This document shows, piece by piece, positions 8,754-16,315 of a stretch of DNA of 34,887 nt. Position 1 is the first letter of the stretch, and each line of letters opens with the position of its first letter. The notes beneath the pieces were generated by a model. That model ran no database searches. It saw only the letters and a list, made by a program, of their open reading frames with translations, and was not told where the DNA came from. The stretch lies in contig CASCGD010000022.1 in the NCBI GenBank assembly GCA_949132985.1, positions 1-34,887 on the forward strand, read 5' to 3'. The DNA is from an uncultured Lachnospiraceae bacterium (GTDB lineage: Bacteria > Bacillota > Clostridia > Lachnospirales > Lachnospiraceae). The position numbers were made by a program, and so were the translations under genes.

Positions 8754-8768
8754 ATGCATATTATACCA
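8715..8768 (-). repeat. Diverged copy of the dispersed repeat found at 31477-31789
   Basis: Read on the reverse strand, the segment begins TGGTATAATA and contains TTTCGAGCTTAGTG. By eye, roughly 70% of the first 45 positions agree with the repeat unit at 31676-31789 (TGGTATAATA, ACTTG, GAGG, CGAGC, TAGTG and GTAAT in the same order). The match fades after about 50 bp. Confidence 0.55.
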
Positions 8769-8788
8769 CAAAAACCCCGAAAATTCAA
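8760..8788 (-). promoter_or_regulatory. Reverse-strand sigma-A-type promoter
   Basis: On the reverse strand TTGAAT (8788-8783) and a perfect TATAAT (8765-8760) are separated by 17 bp, and TG two bases before the -10 gives an extended -10 element. It points away from the DUF6323 gene, towards cheR's terminator. Confidence 0.5.
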
Positions 8789-8911
8789 GGCTTGTAGTCC
8801 CTGTGGCATAGTGTTATGATGGGTAAACGTAACGATTTGGCCGGTGGCTTTCGCTGTTATAAAATCCGCGCCTATTTAAAGTTTGTTTGTGGGAAAGAGA
8901 GGTATATGTGG

Positions 8912-9445
8912 ATGGATGGACAAAATTTTCTGACGATTGTGCAGGACAGGGCTTGGCTTGTGCAGGTGAGGGAGACGAACAGTTACACGGAAAAATTTGG
9001 TCTGCGCTTGTCGGAGGACGACACAAGGCTCTTGCTCGCGGAGAAAAACCGGATCTTGAAGCAGGAGCGGCGGGTGGAGTTCGGAAAGGGGATTCTGCCA
9101 CAGATAATCTGCCATTTCTGCGATTCCTCGTTTCTCACACAGGACAATTATGTGGAAACGCTTGTTCGATTGCAGGAAATCTTTTATTTGTATAAAAATG
9201 AGATGATGGATGAGATCACGGACGATGAGCTGCTTTGCTTTATGCGGGAGCAGTTTGAGGAGGTCTGTTTTGGGGATCTGGACTATCTGGAGGGTACATG
9301 CCTGAATATTTTTGCGCAGGCCATCCGCGCGGGCTACCAGGGCCATCGGGCGTCTGGTGGGAGGGGTGAGTTCGGACAGTTTGATATCACGACGCGGTGG
9401 GACAGGGAGCTGTATCTGGAGGCGCTGCGGCAGCTGAATGATTGA
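8912..9445 (+). CDS. DUF6323-type protein of unknown function
   Basis: 177 residues from ATG 8912, preferred over 8906 and the longer frame from 8816 because GAGAGG (8897-8902) then sits 9 nt upstream and homology-like sequence starts at DGQNFLTIV. Recognisable family pieces are RETNSYTEKFGLRLSEDD, EFGKGILPQIICHFCDSSFL, NYVETLVRLQEIFYLYKNE and DELLCFMREQFE. It is predicted soluble and largely helical, with no signal peptide or membrane segment. The next gene is of the DUF6179 type, and the two are commonly side by side in Firmicutes, so they probably act together. Function unknown. The family name is from memory of the motif pattern. Confidence 0.75.
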   Translation: MDGQNFLTIVQDRAWLVQVRETNSYTEKFGLRLSEDDTRLLLAEKNRILKQERRVEFGKGILPQIICHFCDSSFLTQDNYVETLVRLQEIFYLYKNEMMDEITDDELLCFMREQFEEVCFGDLDYLEGTCLNIFAQAIRAGYQGHRASGGRGEFGQFDITTRWDRELYLEALRQLND

Positions 9446-9575
9446 GAACAGCCCGGCTCATGCTGCGGGGAGCGAAATATATGTTTTGGCTGTGTAAAAG
9501 CTTATCGCCGCAGGCGATTTGAAATGGATTTTGCACGCTGGAAGTAAAGATGCGGAACAGATGCAGGAGGTATGG

Positions 9576-10442
9576 ATGGACGAAAAAATCCTGGACTATG
9601 GGTTTAGCGAACAGGAGTTGGAGGAGCTGCTGACACTCGTGTCGGAGCTGGCGGAAAAATTCACAGGGAGTGAGAGTACGTCGGTTTCCTATGAGCGGGC
9701 GCAGTCGCTGATGGAGGCGGTTTTGTACTGTATGGGAGAGTGCGGGCAGTCCGGGGGTGTGGCGCCCACGGACATGACGCTTTGGGAACGGTATGAGGCG
9801 GGGCTTTCTATTTTGCGCGAGAAAACGGATAAAATCAGAAGATTGTTTAATGCTCTGTCGGATACGTTTGACGATTACGGCGTGAAATGTTTGTCCGATA
9901 CGGTGAAAAAAGGTATTCCGGAATTTTTGAGGTGGTATGACATCATATTTGCGCCGCAGGAGACAATTTTGACACTGGATTATCCGCTGCTGATCGATAT
10001 AGGGAACAGGCGCGGCGCAGATGCGGTGTATGAATATTTGTGTGCGATCGAGACGGAGCAGCGATTTCTGGGTGAGCTTGGGCGAGGCTATGTCGTGTCG
10101 GTTTTGGAGCGCTTCGATGCGTGCTACGAGGACATGATTGAAAATATATGCGGCGTGGTTTTACCGGATGTGTTCGGGCACGCTGTATTGAAAAAAAACT
10201 TTGCGGCAACTTCTCCCGGCTTTGGGGAGGACGATATTGCGCGGCTGGCGGAGCTGTTTGCAGGTAAACCAGTCGATCTGCTGGAGAAGGAAATCAAGCA
10301 GTTTACCGGTTCACTGGTGGCGCGGTATTACGGGGGCGATGTTCGTCTGAGAGAATATTTGTGCGCGGAGGCGGGAAATCTCGCGGCGCGGATTTCTATG
10401 GCCGCGCGATGTGGGAGCCTTGGAGCGGTGTTTCATCAATAG
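9576..10442 (+). CDS. DUF6179-type protein of unknown function
   Basis: 288 residues from ATG 9576 with AGGAGG at 9565-9570; upstream in-frame ATGs at 9519 and 9561 lack such a site. The N-terminal part carries TGSESTSVSYERAQSLMEAVLYC, and the middle has GVKCLSDTVKKGIPEFLRWYD and FAPQETILTLDYPLL, the pieces I associate with DUF6179. The protein is predicted cytosolic and helical, with no membrane segments and no catalytic motif I recognise. It lies 130 bp after the DUF6323 gene on the same strand. It seems shorter than some relatives I recall, but no frameshift is visible. Confidence 0.72.
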   Translation: MDEKILDYGFSEQELEELLTLVSELAEKFTGSESTSVSYERAQSLMEAVLYCMGECGQSGGVAPTDMTLWERYEAGLSILREKTDKIRRLFNALSDTFDDYGVKCLSDTVKKGIPEFLRWYDIIFAPQETILTLDYPLLIDIGNRRGADAVYEYLCAIETEQRFLGELGRGYVVSVLERFDACYEDMIENICGVVLPDVFGHAVLKKNFAATSPGFGEDDIARLAELFAGKPVDLLEKEIKQFTGSLVARYYGGDVRLREYLCAEAGNLAARISMAARCGSLGAVFHQ

Positions 10443-10621
10443 GGGACAAAAAGAAAGCGTCTCCTCGCCTGAAATATGCGTGATGTGAAAGTCGCCGCGC
10501 TTGCGCCGATTGCGTTATCCAAATCATGGCTTCTGATATTTTTGGAGGAGCTTTCACAGAGCACGTTGATGTTGTTTACAGTTATCTGTTTTTGACTCCG
10601 AAAAGCGTATAAAGTTAATGT
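10443..10621. other. Intergenic stretch between convergent genes, no clear content
   Basis: The 179 bp between the DUF6179 gene and the reverse-strand nuclease gene hold a 39-codon frame (10476-10595) with a hydrophobic C-terminal half but no ribosome binding site. No convincing terminator was found for either gene. Confidence 0.5.
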
Positions 10622-11650
10622 TCAGAGTGACAAAAGCTGTCTCAGCACATGTGAGACATACTCTAAAAGCCGCCCGGAGCTTAGAAATGCCGTATCGACG
10701 GCGACCCATGTATAGCAGTTCTCCGGCGCGGCTTTTTCGCGGTGTGTTCGGTCCACGGAGACAGCCACGGATTTGTGGACGGCCATGTCCTCGCCCGGCA
10801 GGTAATAGTAATTTTTGTAGTCTAAATAGTACAGGCGCGCCATACGATGGTAGAGGGGGACGCGCAGATGCGCGGTATCCCCTGAAGCGCGCAGGTAAGC
10901 GCCGGTCAGCGGATGCTCGCAGCTAAGCTTTCCGGGAAGCGGGTAAGGCGGGCGGAGGGTTACGATCAGCTCCTCGGCGGGTGTCCCCCCAATATCCGTG
11001 TAGCTTTGTAAGGCAGCTTTCACAGGTATGGGCGCTGCCCGCAAAAACGCCTCGTAGGAAAAAATTGCCAGCAGGTCGGCCATGCCGCGTACGTCCTCGT
11101 AGTTGTGTAAAAGGAGCAGACGCGCTTTGCCCGCATCGGGCGCTTTCACATAGTTTTTGTACACCGTGATCAGCTCGCCGCCGGAAAATTTGTCTTCGCG
11201 GGGGAGGCATAAAAACTGCTCGATCGTCTTCTGGCGGTAGTTGGCAAGATTGAACAGTCGTTTGCGCTTCGTCACTTCGCGGTAGATGTCAAGCAGTCCG
11301 TAATCGGAAAGGTCAATCGGAATTTCATATTTTTCGGCGCGGGCAGCGAGAAAGGGCAGGTCGAAGCCGCTGCCGTTGAAGGTGATGACGCGCGCAGGCG
11401 TCTTCGCCGCCAGAAATTCAGAAAATTTTTCCAGCAGAGCGGCTTCCTCAGAAGGGTGATCCGCAAAAAACTGTGTGATATGCATCGTCTGGCTGCCGTC
11501 GGCCAGCGCGCAGCCAATCAGATAGATCTGATGCCTGGTGCGGGAAAGTCCGGTCGTCTCGATATCTAAAAACAGGTCGCCCGCGTGAAGGAGGCGGGGA
11601 ATCAGGGGATGCTTTCCCTCCAGGGGGATGCGGTCAGTGAGGATTTGCAT
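10622..11650 (-). CDS. RNase H-fold exonuclease-like protein (YprB-type)
   Basis: 342 residues, reverse strand. The ATG is at 11650, where an AAGGAG site precedes it by 6 nt; the frame extends 19 codons further without a site. An RNase H-like 3'-5' exonuclease fold is indicated by FLDIETTGL (Asp29, Glu31), ITFNGSGFDLPFLAARAEKYEIP (second acidic motif) and LHNYEDVRGMADL (third motif, with Asp), in the order of DEDD nucleases. The region LANYRQKTIEQFLCLPREDKFSGGEL is typical of the YprB/RNase_H_2 group. It probably processes single-stranded DNA or RNA; its substrate is not established. It is divergent from the Rnf operon across 364 bp. Confidence 0.82.
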   Translation of the reverse strand: MQILTDRIPLEGKHPLIPRLLHAGDLFLDIETTGLSRTRHQIYLIGCALADGSQTMHITQFFADHPSEEAALLEKFSEFLAAKTPARVITFNGSGFDLPFLAARAEKYEIPIDLSDYGLLDIYREVTKRKRLFNLANYRQKTIEQFLCLPREDKFSGGELITVYKNYVKAPDAGKARLLLLHNYEDVRGMADLLAIFSYEAFLRAAPIPVKAALQSYTDIGGTPAEELIVTLRPPYPLPGKLSCEHPLTGAYLRASGDTAHLRVPLYHRMARLYYLDYKNYYYLPGEDMAVHKSVAVSVDRTHREKAAPENCYTWVAVDTAFLSSGRLLEYVSHVLRQLLSL

Positions 11651-11727
11651 GGGAAACTCCTTTTTATGTGGTGTGTGCAGTACGATATCCAGCCGGGAGC
11701 GAAACAACGGTTTCCAGGCAAAGACTG

Positions 11728-11785
11728 TTTGAAAACGCCGGCGCTTAGCGAGGCAGTTTCGAGCTTAGCACCACTGCGTTTGAAA
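11728..11785 (+). repeat. Palindromic element with core similar to the dispersed repeat
   Basis: Near-complementary arms (TTTGAAAACGC at 11728-11738 and GCGTTTGAAA at 11776-11785) flank CTTAGCGAGG followed by TTTCGAGCTTAG. That core resembles CTTGGCGAGG...GCGAGCCTAG of the 103-bp unit near 31700. The similarity is short, so common origin is only possible. Confidence 0.35.
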
Positions 11786-11889
11786 TCAAGCAGAAGCGTG
11801 TCTTTGACGGAAATTGTTTTTTCTTCGACTGCGTGGCTGGTCATAGCTTAAGTATACACAACCTTTGTTCGTCAAAAAAGACAAAAGTT

Positions 11890-11904
11890 TGATAAATTTT
11901 ATCA
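11890..11904. promoter_or_regulatory. Perfect palindrome just upstream of the rnf promoter
   Basis: TGATAAA, one T, then TTTATCA form a perfect 15-bp inverted repeat ending 6 bp before the -35 box. It is a candidate operator for a dimeric regulator. The spacing does not match the FNR or Rex consensus sites. Confidence 0.45.
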
Positions 11905-11910
11905 TTTTTT

Positions 11911-11940
11911 TTGTGACAAGATGATTCATTGTGCTATAAT
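11911..11940 (+). promoter_or_regulatory. Promoter of the Rnf operon
   Basis: A perfect TATAAT (11935-11940) is preceded by TG at the extended -10 position, with TTGTGA (11911-11916) 18 bp upstream. Transcription would begin near 11947, about 68 nt before the rnfC start. Confidence 0.65.
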
Positions 11941-12014
11941 TACATCATGTATGCAGCAAAAAAGGGAAACTGAATTGTTGCAGGAATAACTATGAGGAAA
12001 GAGAGGTCAATTTG

Positions 12015-13334
12015 ATGGGATTACGAACGTTTAAGGGCGGAGTTCATCCTTTCGAGGGCAAAGAGCTGTCCAAGGACAGGCCGGTTGAGGAATATTTGCC
12101 CGGGAAAGATCTGGTGTTCCCCGTTTCTCAGCACATTGGCGCTCCCGCGAAACCGGTGGTTGCAGTCGGTGACGCGGTGAAGAAGGGCCAACTGATCGCT
12201 GAGGCAGGCGGATTTGTTTCGGCAAACATTTATTCATCTGTTTCCGGGACAGTCAAGGCAATTGCGCCGCACCGTGTTGCCACCGGCGATATGGTAAATT
12301 CGATTGTCATCGAAAATGACGGAAGCTATGAGGAAGTTGCATACGAGGAAAGCGAAGTGGGATCACTCAGCAAGGAAGCGATTATTGAGAAGGTAAAGAA
12401 GGCGGGCGTTGTCGGCATGGGCGGCGCGGGCTTTCCGACTCATGTGAAGCTCTCCCCGAAGGAACCGGACAAGATCGACTACATCATCGCGAACTGCGCG
12501 GAGTGCGAGCCGTATCTGACGTCCGATTACCGCAGGATGATGGACAATCCGGAGCTGCTCGTCGGCGGCATGAAGATCGTATTGCAGCTCTTTGACAATG
12601 CGAAGGGCGTGCTGGGCGTGGAGAATAACAAGCCCGACTGTATCGCAAAGCTGGAGGAGATCTGCAGGGATGAGCCGCGTATCGAGGTCGTTGCGCTTCA
12701 GACAAAGTACCCGCAGGGCGGCGAGCGCCAGCTGATTAAGGCTGTGACCGGGCGCGAAATTAATTCGAAAATGCTCCCTGCGGATGCGGGTTGCATCGTC
12801 GACAATGTGGAGACGCTTGTGTGCATTTACCGTGCGGTCAAAGAGGGAAAGCCAGTCATGCATCGTATTTTTACCGTGACCGGAGATGCCGTGAAAGAAC
12901 CCCGGAATTTCTATGTGAGTGTAGGAACAAACTATGCGGAGCTTCTTGAGGCTGCGGGGGGCTTAAAGGAGGGGGGCGCGGAGAAGATGATTTCGGGAGG
13001 CCCGATGATGGGCTTTTCCATGTTCGATCTGAATGTTCCTATCACGAAGACAAATTCATCGCTCCTGTGTCTCTCGAAGGACGACGTATCCCACCTGGAG
13101 CCCAGCGCATGTATCAACTGCGGCCGCTGTGTGGAGGCGTGTCCGGAGCTGCTCGTTCCTTCAAGGCTGGCGAAGCAGGCGGACTTAAAGCTCGGCGAGG
13201 AATTCGAGAAGTGGAACGGTATGGAGTGTATCGAGTGCGGAAGCTGCAGCTTTATCTGCCCGGCGAGACGTCCGCTGGCACAGTCGATCAAGACGATGAA
13301 AAAAGATATCCTGGCAGCCAGAAGGAAAAAGTAA
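12015..13334 (+). CDS. rnfC: Rnf complex subunit C (electron entry, NADH site)
   Basis: 439 residues from ATG 12015, with GAGAGG 8 nt upstream. RnfC is the peripheral NADH-binding subunit of the ferredoxin:NAD+ oxidoreductase. Seen in order: the N-terminal RnfC domain (GGVHPFEGKELS), a complex I 51-kDa-like FMN/NADH region with GVVGMGGAGFPTHVKL and NCAECEPYL, an SLBB-like segment, and two [4Fe-4S] motifs with Cys366/369/372/376 and Cys405/408/411/415. In Clostridia Rnf couples ferredoxin oxidation to NAD+ reduction and pumps Na+ or H+. First gene of the operon; 116 bp precede rnfD. Confidence 0.96.
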   Translation: MGLRTFKGGVHPFEGKELSKDRPVEEYLPGKDLVFPVSQHIGAPAKPVVAVGDAVKKGQLIAEAGGFVSANIYSSVSGTVKAIAPHRVATGDMVNSIVIENDGSYEEVAYEESEVGSLSKEAIIEKVKKAGVVGMGGAGFPTHVKLSPKEPDKIDYIIANCAECEPYLTSDYRRMMDNPELLVGGMKIVLQLFDNAKGVLGVENNKPDCIAKLEEICRDEPRIEVVALQTKYPQGGERQLIKAVTGREINSKMLPADAGCIVDNVETLVCIYRAVKEGKPVMHRIFTVTGDAVKEPRNFYVSVGTNYAELLEAAGGLKEGGAEKMISGGPMMGFSMFDLNVPITKTNSSLLCLSKDDVSHLEPSACINCGRCVEACPELLVPSRLAKQADLKLGEEFEKWNGMECIECGSCSFICPARRPLAQSIKTMKKDILAARRKK

Positions 13335-13450
13335 GTGCACGGCAAAGGTTGAGGCGAAGGCTGCCCCGGCATAGCAGGGGTATTTTGGAGCCAAGACTGC
13401 AAACATTTGATTCACAGGTGTAAATAAAGAAGAAAAAGAGGTGTTAAGAC

Positions 13451-14392
13451 ATGGATAATATGTTGCATGTTTCCTCATCACCCCATGTGCGCGCGAAGGA
13501 TTCTACCAACCGGATCATGGCGTATGTCATTCTGGCGCTTTTGCCGACGAGCCTGTTTGGTATTTTTAACTTCGGGCTAAAGGCGTTGCTTCTGATCGTT
13601 CTCACGATCGCAAGCTGCGTTGCGACGGAATGGGTGTTTGAGAAAATTATTCATAAAGAAAGTACGATCAGCGATCTGAGCGCGGTTGTGACCGGACTGC
13701 TCCTTGCGCTGAATCTGCCCGTGACGCTTCCGTGGTGGGAGGCTGTCTTAGGCGGTGTTTTCGCGATTGCGATTGTAAAGATGATGTTCGGTGGTCTCGG
13801 TCAAAACTTCATGAACCCGGCACTCGGTGCGAGATGCTTTTTGCTCATCGCGTTTGCTGCGGATATGACCAACTTTGTGACCGATACCTACACCGGCGCG
13901 ACACCGCTTGCGGCGATGAGAAACGGCGAGGTCATCAACAACATGGATGCGCTCATCGGGCGCACCGCCGGAACGATCGGCGAGACGAGCGCGATTGCGA
14001 TTTTGATCGGTGCGGTGATTCTGATCCTGCTCGGCGTGATCACGCTGGCGATCCCGGCAAGCTATCTTATCACGTTTGTTGTGTTTATGCTGATTTTCGG
14101 CGGACACGGCTTTGATATGAACTATATTGTGGCGCAGCTTTGCAGCGGCGGTATTATGCTCGGCGCATTTTTTATGGCGACCGACTATGTGACGAGCCCG
14201 ATTACGCCGAAGGGGCGCATCGTGTTTGGAATCTGCTGCGGTATTTTAACCGGCTTGTTCCGCTGCTTCGGCGCGAACGCGGAGGGTGTTTCCTTTGCGA
14301 TTATCTTAAGCAACATTTTTGTTCCGATGATCGAAAAGATGACGATTCCCCGCGCATTCGGACAGGTAAAAGAGAAAAAGGAGGGCAAATGA
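13451..14392 (+). CDS. rnfD: Rnf complex subunit D (membrane, covalent FMN)
   Basis: 313 residues, about eight to nine hydrophobic membrane helices. The start follows an AGAAAAAGAGGTG stretch. The flavinylation motif TGAT (residues 148-151, within YTGATPLAAM) marks Thr151 as the covalent FMN site, normally loaded by ApbE, which is not encoded in this window. FGGLGQNFMNPALGARCFL and ATDYVTSPITPKGRIVFG are typical NqrB/RnfD segments. Part of the cation-translocating core. rnfG follows after a single base. Confidence 0.96.
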   Translation: MDNMLHVSSSPHVRAKDSTNRIMAYVILALLPTSLFGIFNFGLKALLLIVLTIASCVATEWVFEKIIHKESTISDLSAVVTGLLLALNLPVTLPWWEAVLGGVFAIAIVKMMFGGLGQNFMNPALGARCFLLIAFAADMTNFVTDTYTGATPLAAMRNGEVINNMDALIGRTAGTIGETSAIAILIGAVILILLGVITLAIPASYLITFVVFMLIFGGHGFDMNYIVAQLCSGGIMLGAFFMATDYVTSPITPKGRIVFGICCGILTGLFRCFGANAEGVSFAIILSNIFVPMIEKMTIPRAFGQVKEKKEGK

Positions 14393-14393
14393 T

Positions 14394-15005
14394 ATGAATA
14401 CAAAGAAAATCGTACATGACGCCGCGATCCTTACCGCTTTTACACTGGTACTCGGTTTTCTGCTGGGGCTGGTCTATGAAATCACAAAGGCGCCCATCGC
14501 GGCGGCGGAAGCGGAGACTGCGCAGGCGGCGTATCGGGAGGTGTTCGCAGATGCGGATTCCTTTGAGGCGCTCGAGGGCTTTGACAAGCATGCGGCGACT
14601 GATGTGGTCGTGGCTGCGGGTTACACCGACGCGATCGACGATATTCAGGTGGCGAAGGATTCCACCGGCGCCGACCTCGGCTATGTGATCACCGTCACGG
14701 CCAAGGATGCCAGCCAGTCAACCATCACCTTCTCCGTGGGCATCAAAAATGACGGGACGGTCAACGGCTATTCGATCACGAGTATCGCCGAGACGCCCGG
14801 CCTTGGCATGAAGGTTCAGGAAGAGAGCTTTTATTCGCAGTTCCAGGGCAAGCTTGTGGACACCTTCAATGTCGTAAAGAGTGCGCCCGCCTCTGACGAG
14901 GAGATCGAGTCTATCTCCGGCGCGACCATCAGCTCGAAGGCGATGGCGAACGGCGTGAACGCGGCCCTCACCTATTTCCGCTCAGAATTAGGAGGTGCAC
15001 AGTAA
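14394..15005 (+). CDS. rnfG: Rnf complex subunit G (FMN-binding)
   Basis: 203 residues. An N-terminal membrane anchor (about 10-30) is followed by an extracytoplasmic FMN-binding domain. ETPGLGMKV and ISGATISSKAM are the conserved pieces; Thr178 in SGAT carries the phosphodiester-linked FMN. The GAGGG ribosome binding site lies inside the end of rnfD. Its stop overlaps the rnfE start (TAATG), giving coupled translation. Confidence 0.95.
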   Translation: MNTKKIVHDAAILTAFTLVLGFLLGLVYEITKAPIAAAEAETAQAAYREVFADADSFEALEGFDKHAATDVVVAAGYTDAIDDIQVAKDSTGADLGYVITVTAKDASQSTITFSVGIKNDGTVNGYSITSIAETPGLGMKVQEESFYSQFQGKLVDTFNVVKSAPASDEEIESISGATISSKAMANGVNAALTYFRSELGGAQ

Positions 15006-15700
15006 TGAATAAAAATTTGGAGCGTTTATACAACGGTATCATCAAGGAGAACCCGACATTCGTGCTGATGCTCGGCATGTGTCCGACGCTGGCAGTTACC
15101 TCATCCGCCATCAACGGACTTGGCATGGGGCTTTCCACGACTGTCGTACTGGTTCTGTCAAACCTTCTGATCTCGGCATTCCGCAAGATCATTCCGGACG
15201 GCGTGCGTGTGCCGGCGTTTATCGTGATCGTCGCGTCGCTCGTTACGATCGTGGAGTTTATGATGAAGGCGTACTTCCAGTCGCTGTCCGCGGCGCTCGG
15301 TGTGTACATCCCGCTGATCGTTGTAAACTGTATCATCTTAGGCCGTGCGGAGAGCTATGCGTCCAAAAACCCGATCATGCCGTCCATCTTCGACGGAATC
15401 GGTATGGGACTCGGCTTTACGGTTGGTCTGACCTGCATCGGCCTTGTGCGTGAGCTTTTCGGTGCAGGCCAGCTTTTCGGCGCGCAGGTGCTCTCACTCA
15501 GCTGGTTTACGCCGATCACGATCTTTGTTATGGCGCCCGGTGCGTTCCTCGTGTTGGCATTTCTCGTGGCGGGTATGAACATTATCCGCAAGAAGATGGA
15601 TGAGAAGGGCAAGCCTTTGGCACAGCCTGCCGGATGTATAAACGGCGACTGTGCAAGCTGTGGGAAGGCTGACGGATGTAAGGATCGGAAGGGGGCATAA
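15005..15700 (+). CDS. rnfE: Rnf complex subunit E
   Basis: 231 residues, six predicted membrane helices; homologous to RnfA and NqrD/NqrE. The N-terminal segment NPTFVLMLGMCPTLAVTSSAINGLGMG contains the membrane cysteine of the RnfA/E pair that helps bind the intramembrane iron centre, and GRAESYASKNPIMPSIFDGIGMG is family-typical. The C-terminus has a soluble tail with four cysteines (CINGDCASCGKADGC), which may bind metal. ATG overlaps the rnfG stop by one base. Confidence 0.95.
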   Translation: MNKNLERLYNGIIKENPTFVLMLGMCPTLAVTSSAINGLGMGLSTTVVLVLSNLLISAFRKIIPDGVRVPAFIVIVASLVTIVEFMMKAYFQSLSAALGVYIPLIVVNCIILGRAESYASKNPIMPSIFDGIGMGLGFTVGLTCIGLVRELFGAGQLFGAQVLSLSWFTPITIFVMAPGAFLVLAFLVAGMNIIRKKMDEKGKPLAQPAGCINGDCASCGKADGCKDRKGA

Positions 15701-15705
15701 GACGG

Positions 15706-16302
15706 ATGAAAGAATTATTGTTGATTGCAGTTGGCTCTGCTGTTGTAAATAATGTCGTTTTGAGCCAGTTTCTTGGTATCTGTCCGTTCCTCGGCGTATC
15801 CAAGAAAACAGAAACGGCAGCGGGTATGGGCGGTGCGGTAATCTTCGTAATTACCTTATCATCCTTTGTAACCGCGTTAATCTATAAATTTATTCTCGCA
15901 AATGAAACGCTGATGAAGATGGGTATCGATTTGACTTATTTAAAGACGATCGTCTACATCTTAGTCATCGCGTGTCTCGTGCAGTTTGTCGAGATGTTTT
16001 TGAAAAAACAGATGCCGCCCCTCTATGAGTCGTTGGGCGTATACCTGCCGCTTATCACCACAAACTGTGCGGTTCTCGGTGTCGCGCTGACGAATGTGAC
16101 GAAGGAATACGGCATTTTGGAGAGCGTGGTCAACGGTCTTGCGACCGCAGTCGGGTTTTTTATCGCGATTGTGCTCATGGCCGGCGTCCGCGAGAAAATT
16201 GAGTATAACGATATTCCGAAGCCTTTTCAGGGAACCGCGATCGTGCTGATCACGGCGGCCCTCATGTCAATCGCGTTCATGGGCTTCTCAGGAATGATCT
16301 AG
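15706..16302 (+). CDS. rnfA: Rnf complex subunit A
   Basis: 198 residues, six membrane helices, the normal RnfA length. NNVVLSQFLGICPFLGVSKK holds the intramembrane cysteine paired with that of RnfE, and ITTNCAVLGVAL the second. GGAAGG precedes rnfB by a few bases. It forms the membrane core through which electrons pass between RnfD/G and RnfB while ions cross. Confidence 0.96.
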   Translation: MKELLLIAVGSAVVNNVVLSQFLGICPFLGVSKKTETAAGMGGAVIFVITLSSFVTALIYKFILANETLMKMGIDLTYLKTIVYILVIACLVQFVEMFLKKQMPPLYESLGVYLPLITTNCAVLGVALTNVTKEYGILESVVNGLATAVGFFIAIVLMAGVREKIEYNDIPKPFQGTAIVLITAALMSIAFMGFSGMI

Positions 16303-16315
16303 GAAGGAGAAGAAA

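Larger units (their letters stand above)
11651..12014. other. 364-bp divergent region between the nuclease gene and rnfC
   Basis: Moving left to right it holds the nuclease gene's ribosome binding site, a palindromic repeat-like stretch (11728-11785), a possible weak reverse promoter with TATACT at 11856-11851, the 15-bp palindrome at 11890-11904, the rnfC promoter (11911-11940) and a 70-nt leader. An 80-codon reverse frame at 11602-11844 has no ribosome binding site and is discounted. Confidence 0.6.

Noticed and set aside
8609-8809. 66-codon reverse frame across the cheR end
   Set aside because: It runs through a terminator and into cheR, and lacks a usable start site.
10476-10595. 39-codon hydrophobic-ended frame after the DUF6179 gene
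   Set aside because: No ribosome binding site, no promoter nearby and no recognisable sequence.
11602-11844. 80-codon reverse frame in the nuclease leader
   Set aside because: No ribosome binding site, overlaps the nuclease gene in another frame and contains the palindromic repeat.
13350-13390. CCCC/GGGG hairpin between rnfC and rnfD
   Set aside because: Only four pairs and no T-run; the Rnf genes clearly continue as one operon.
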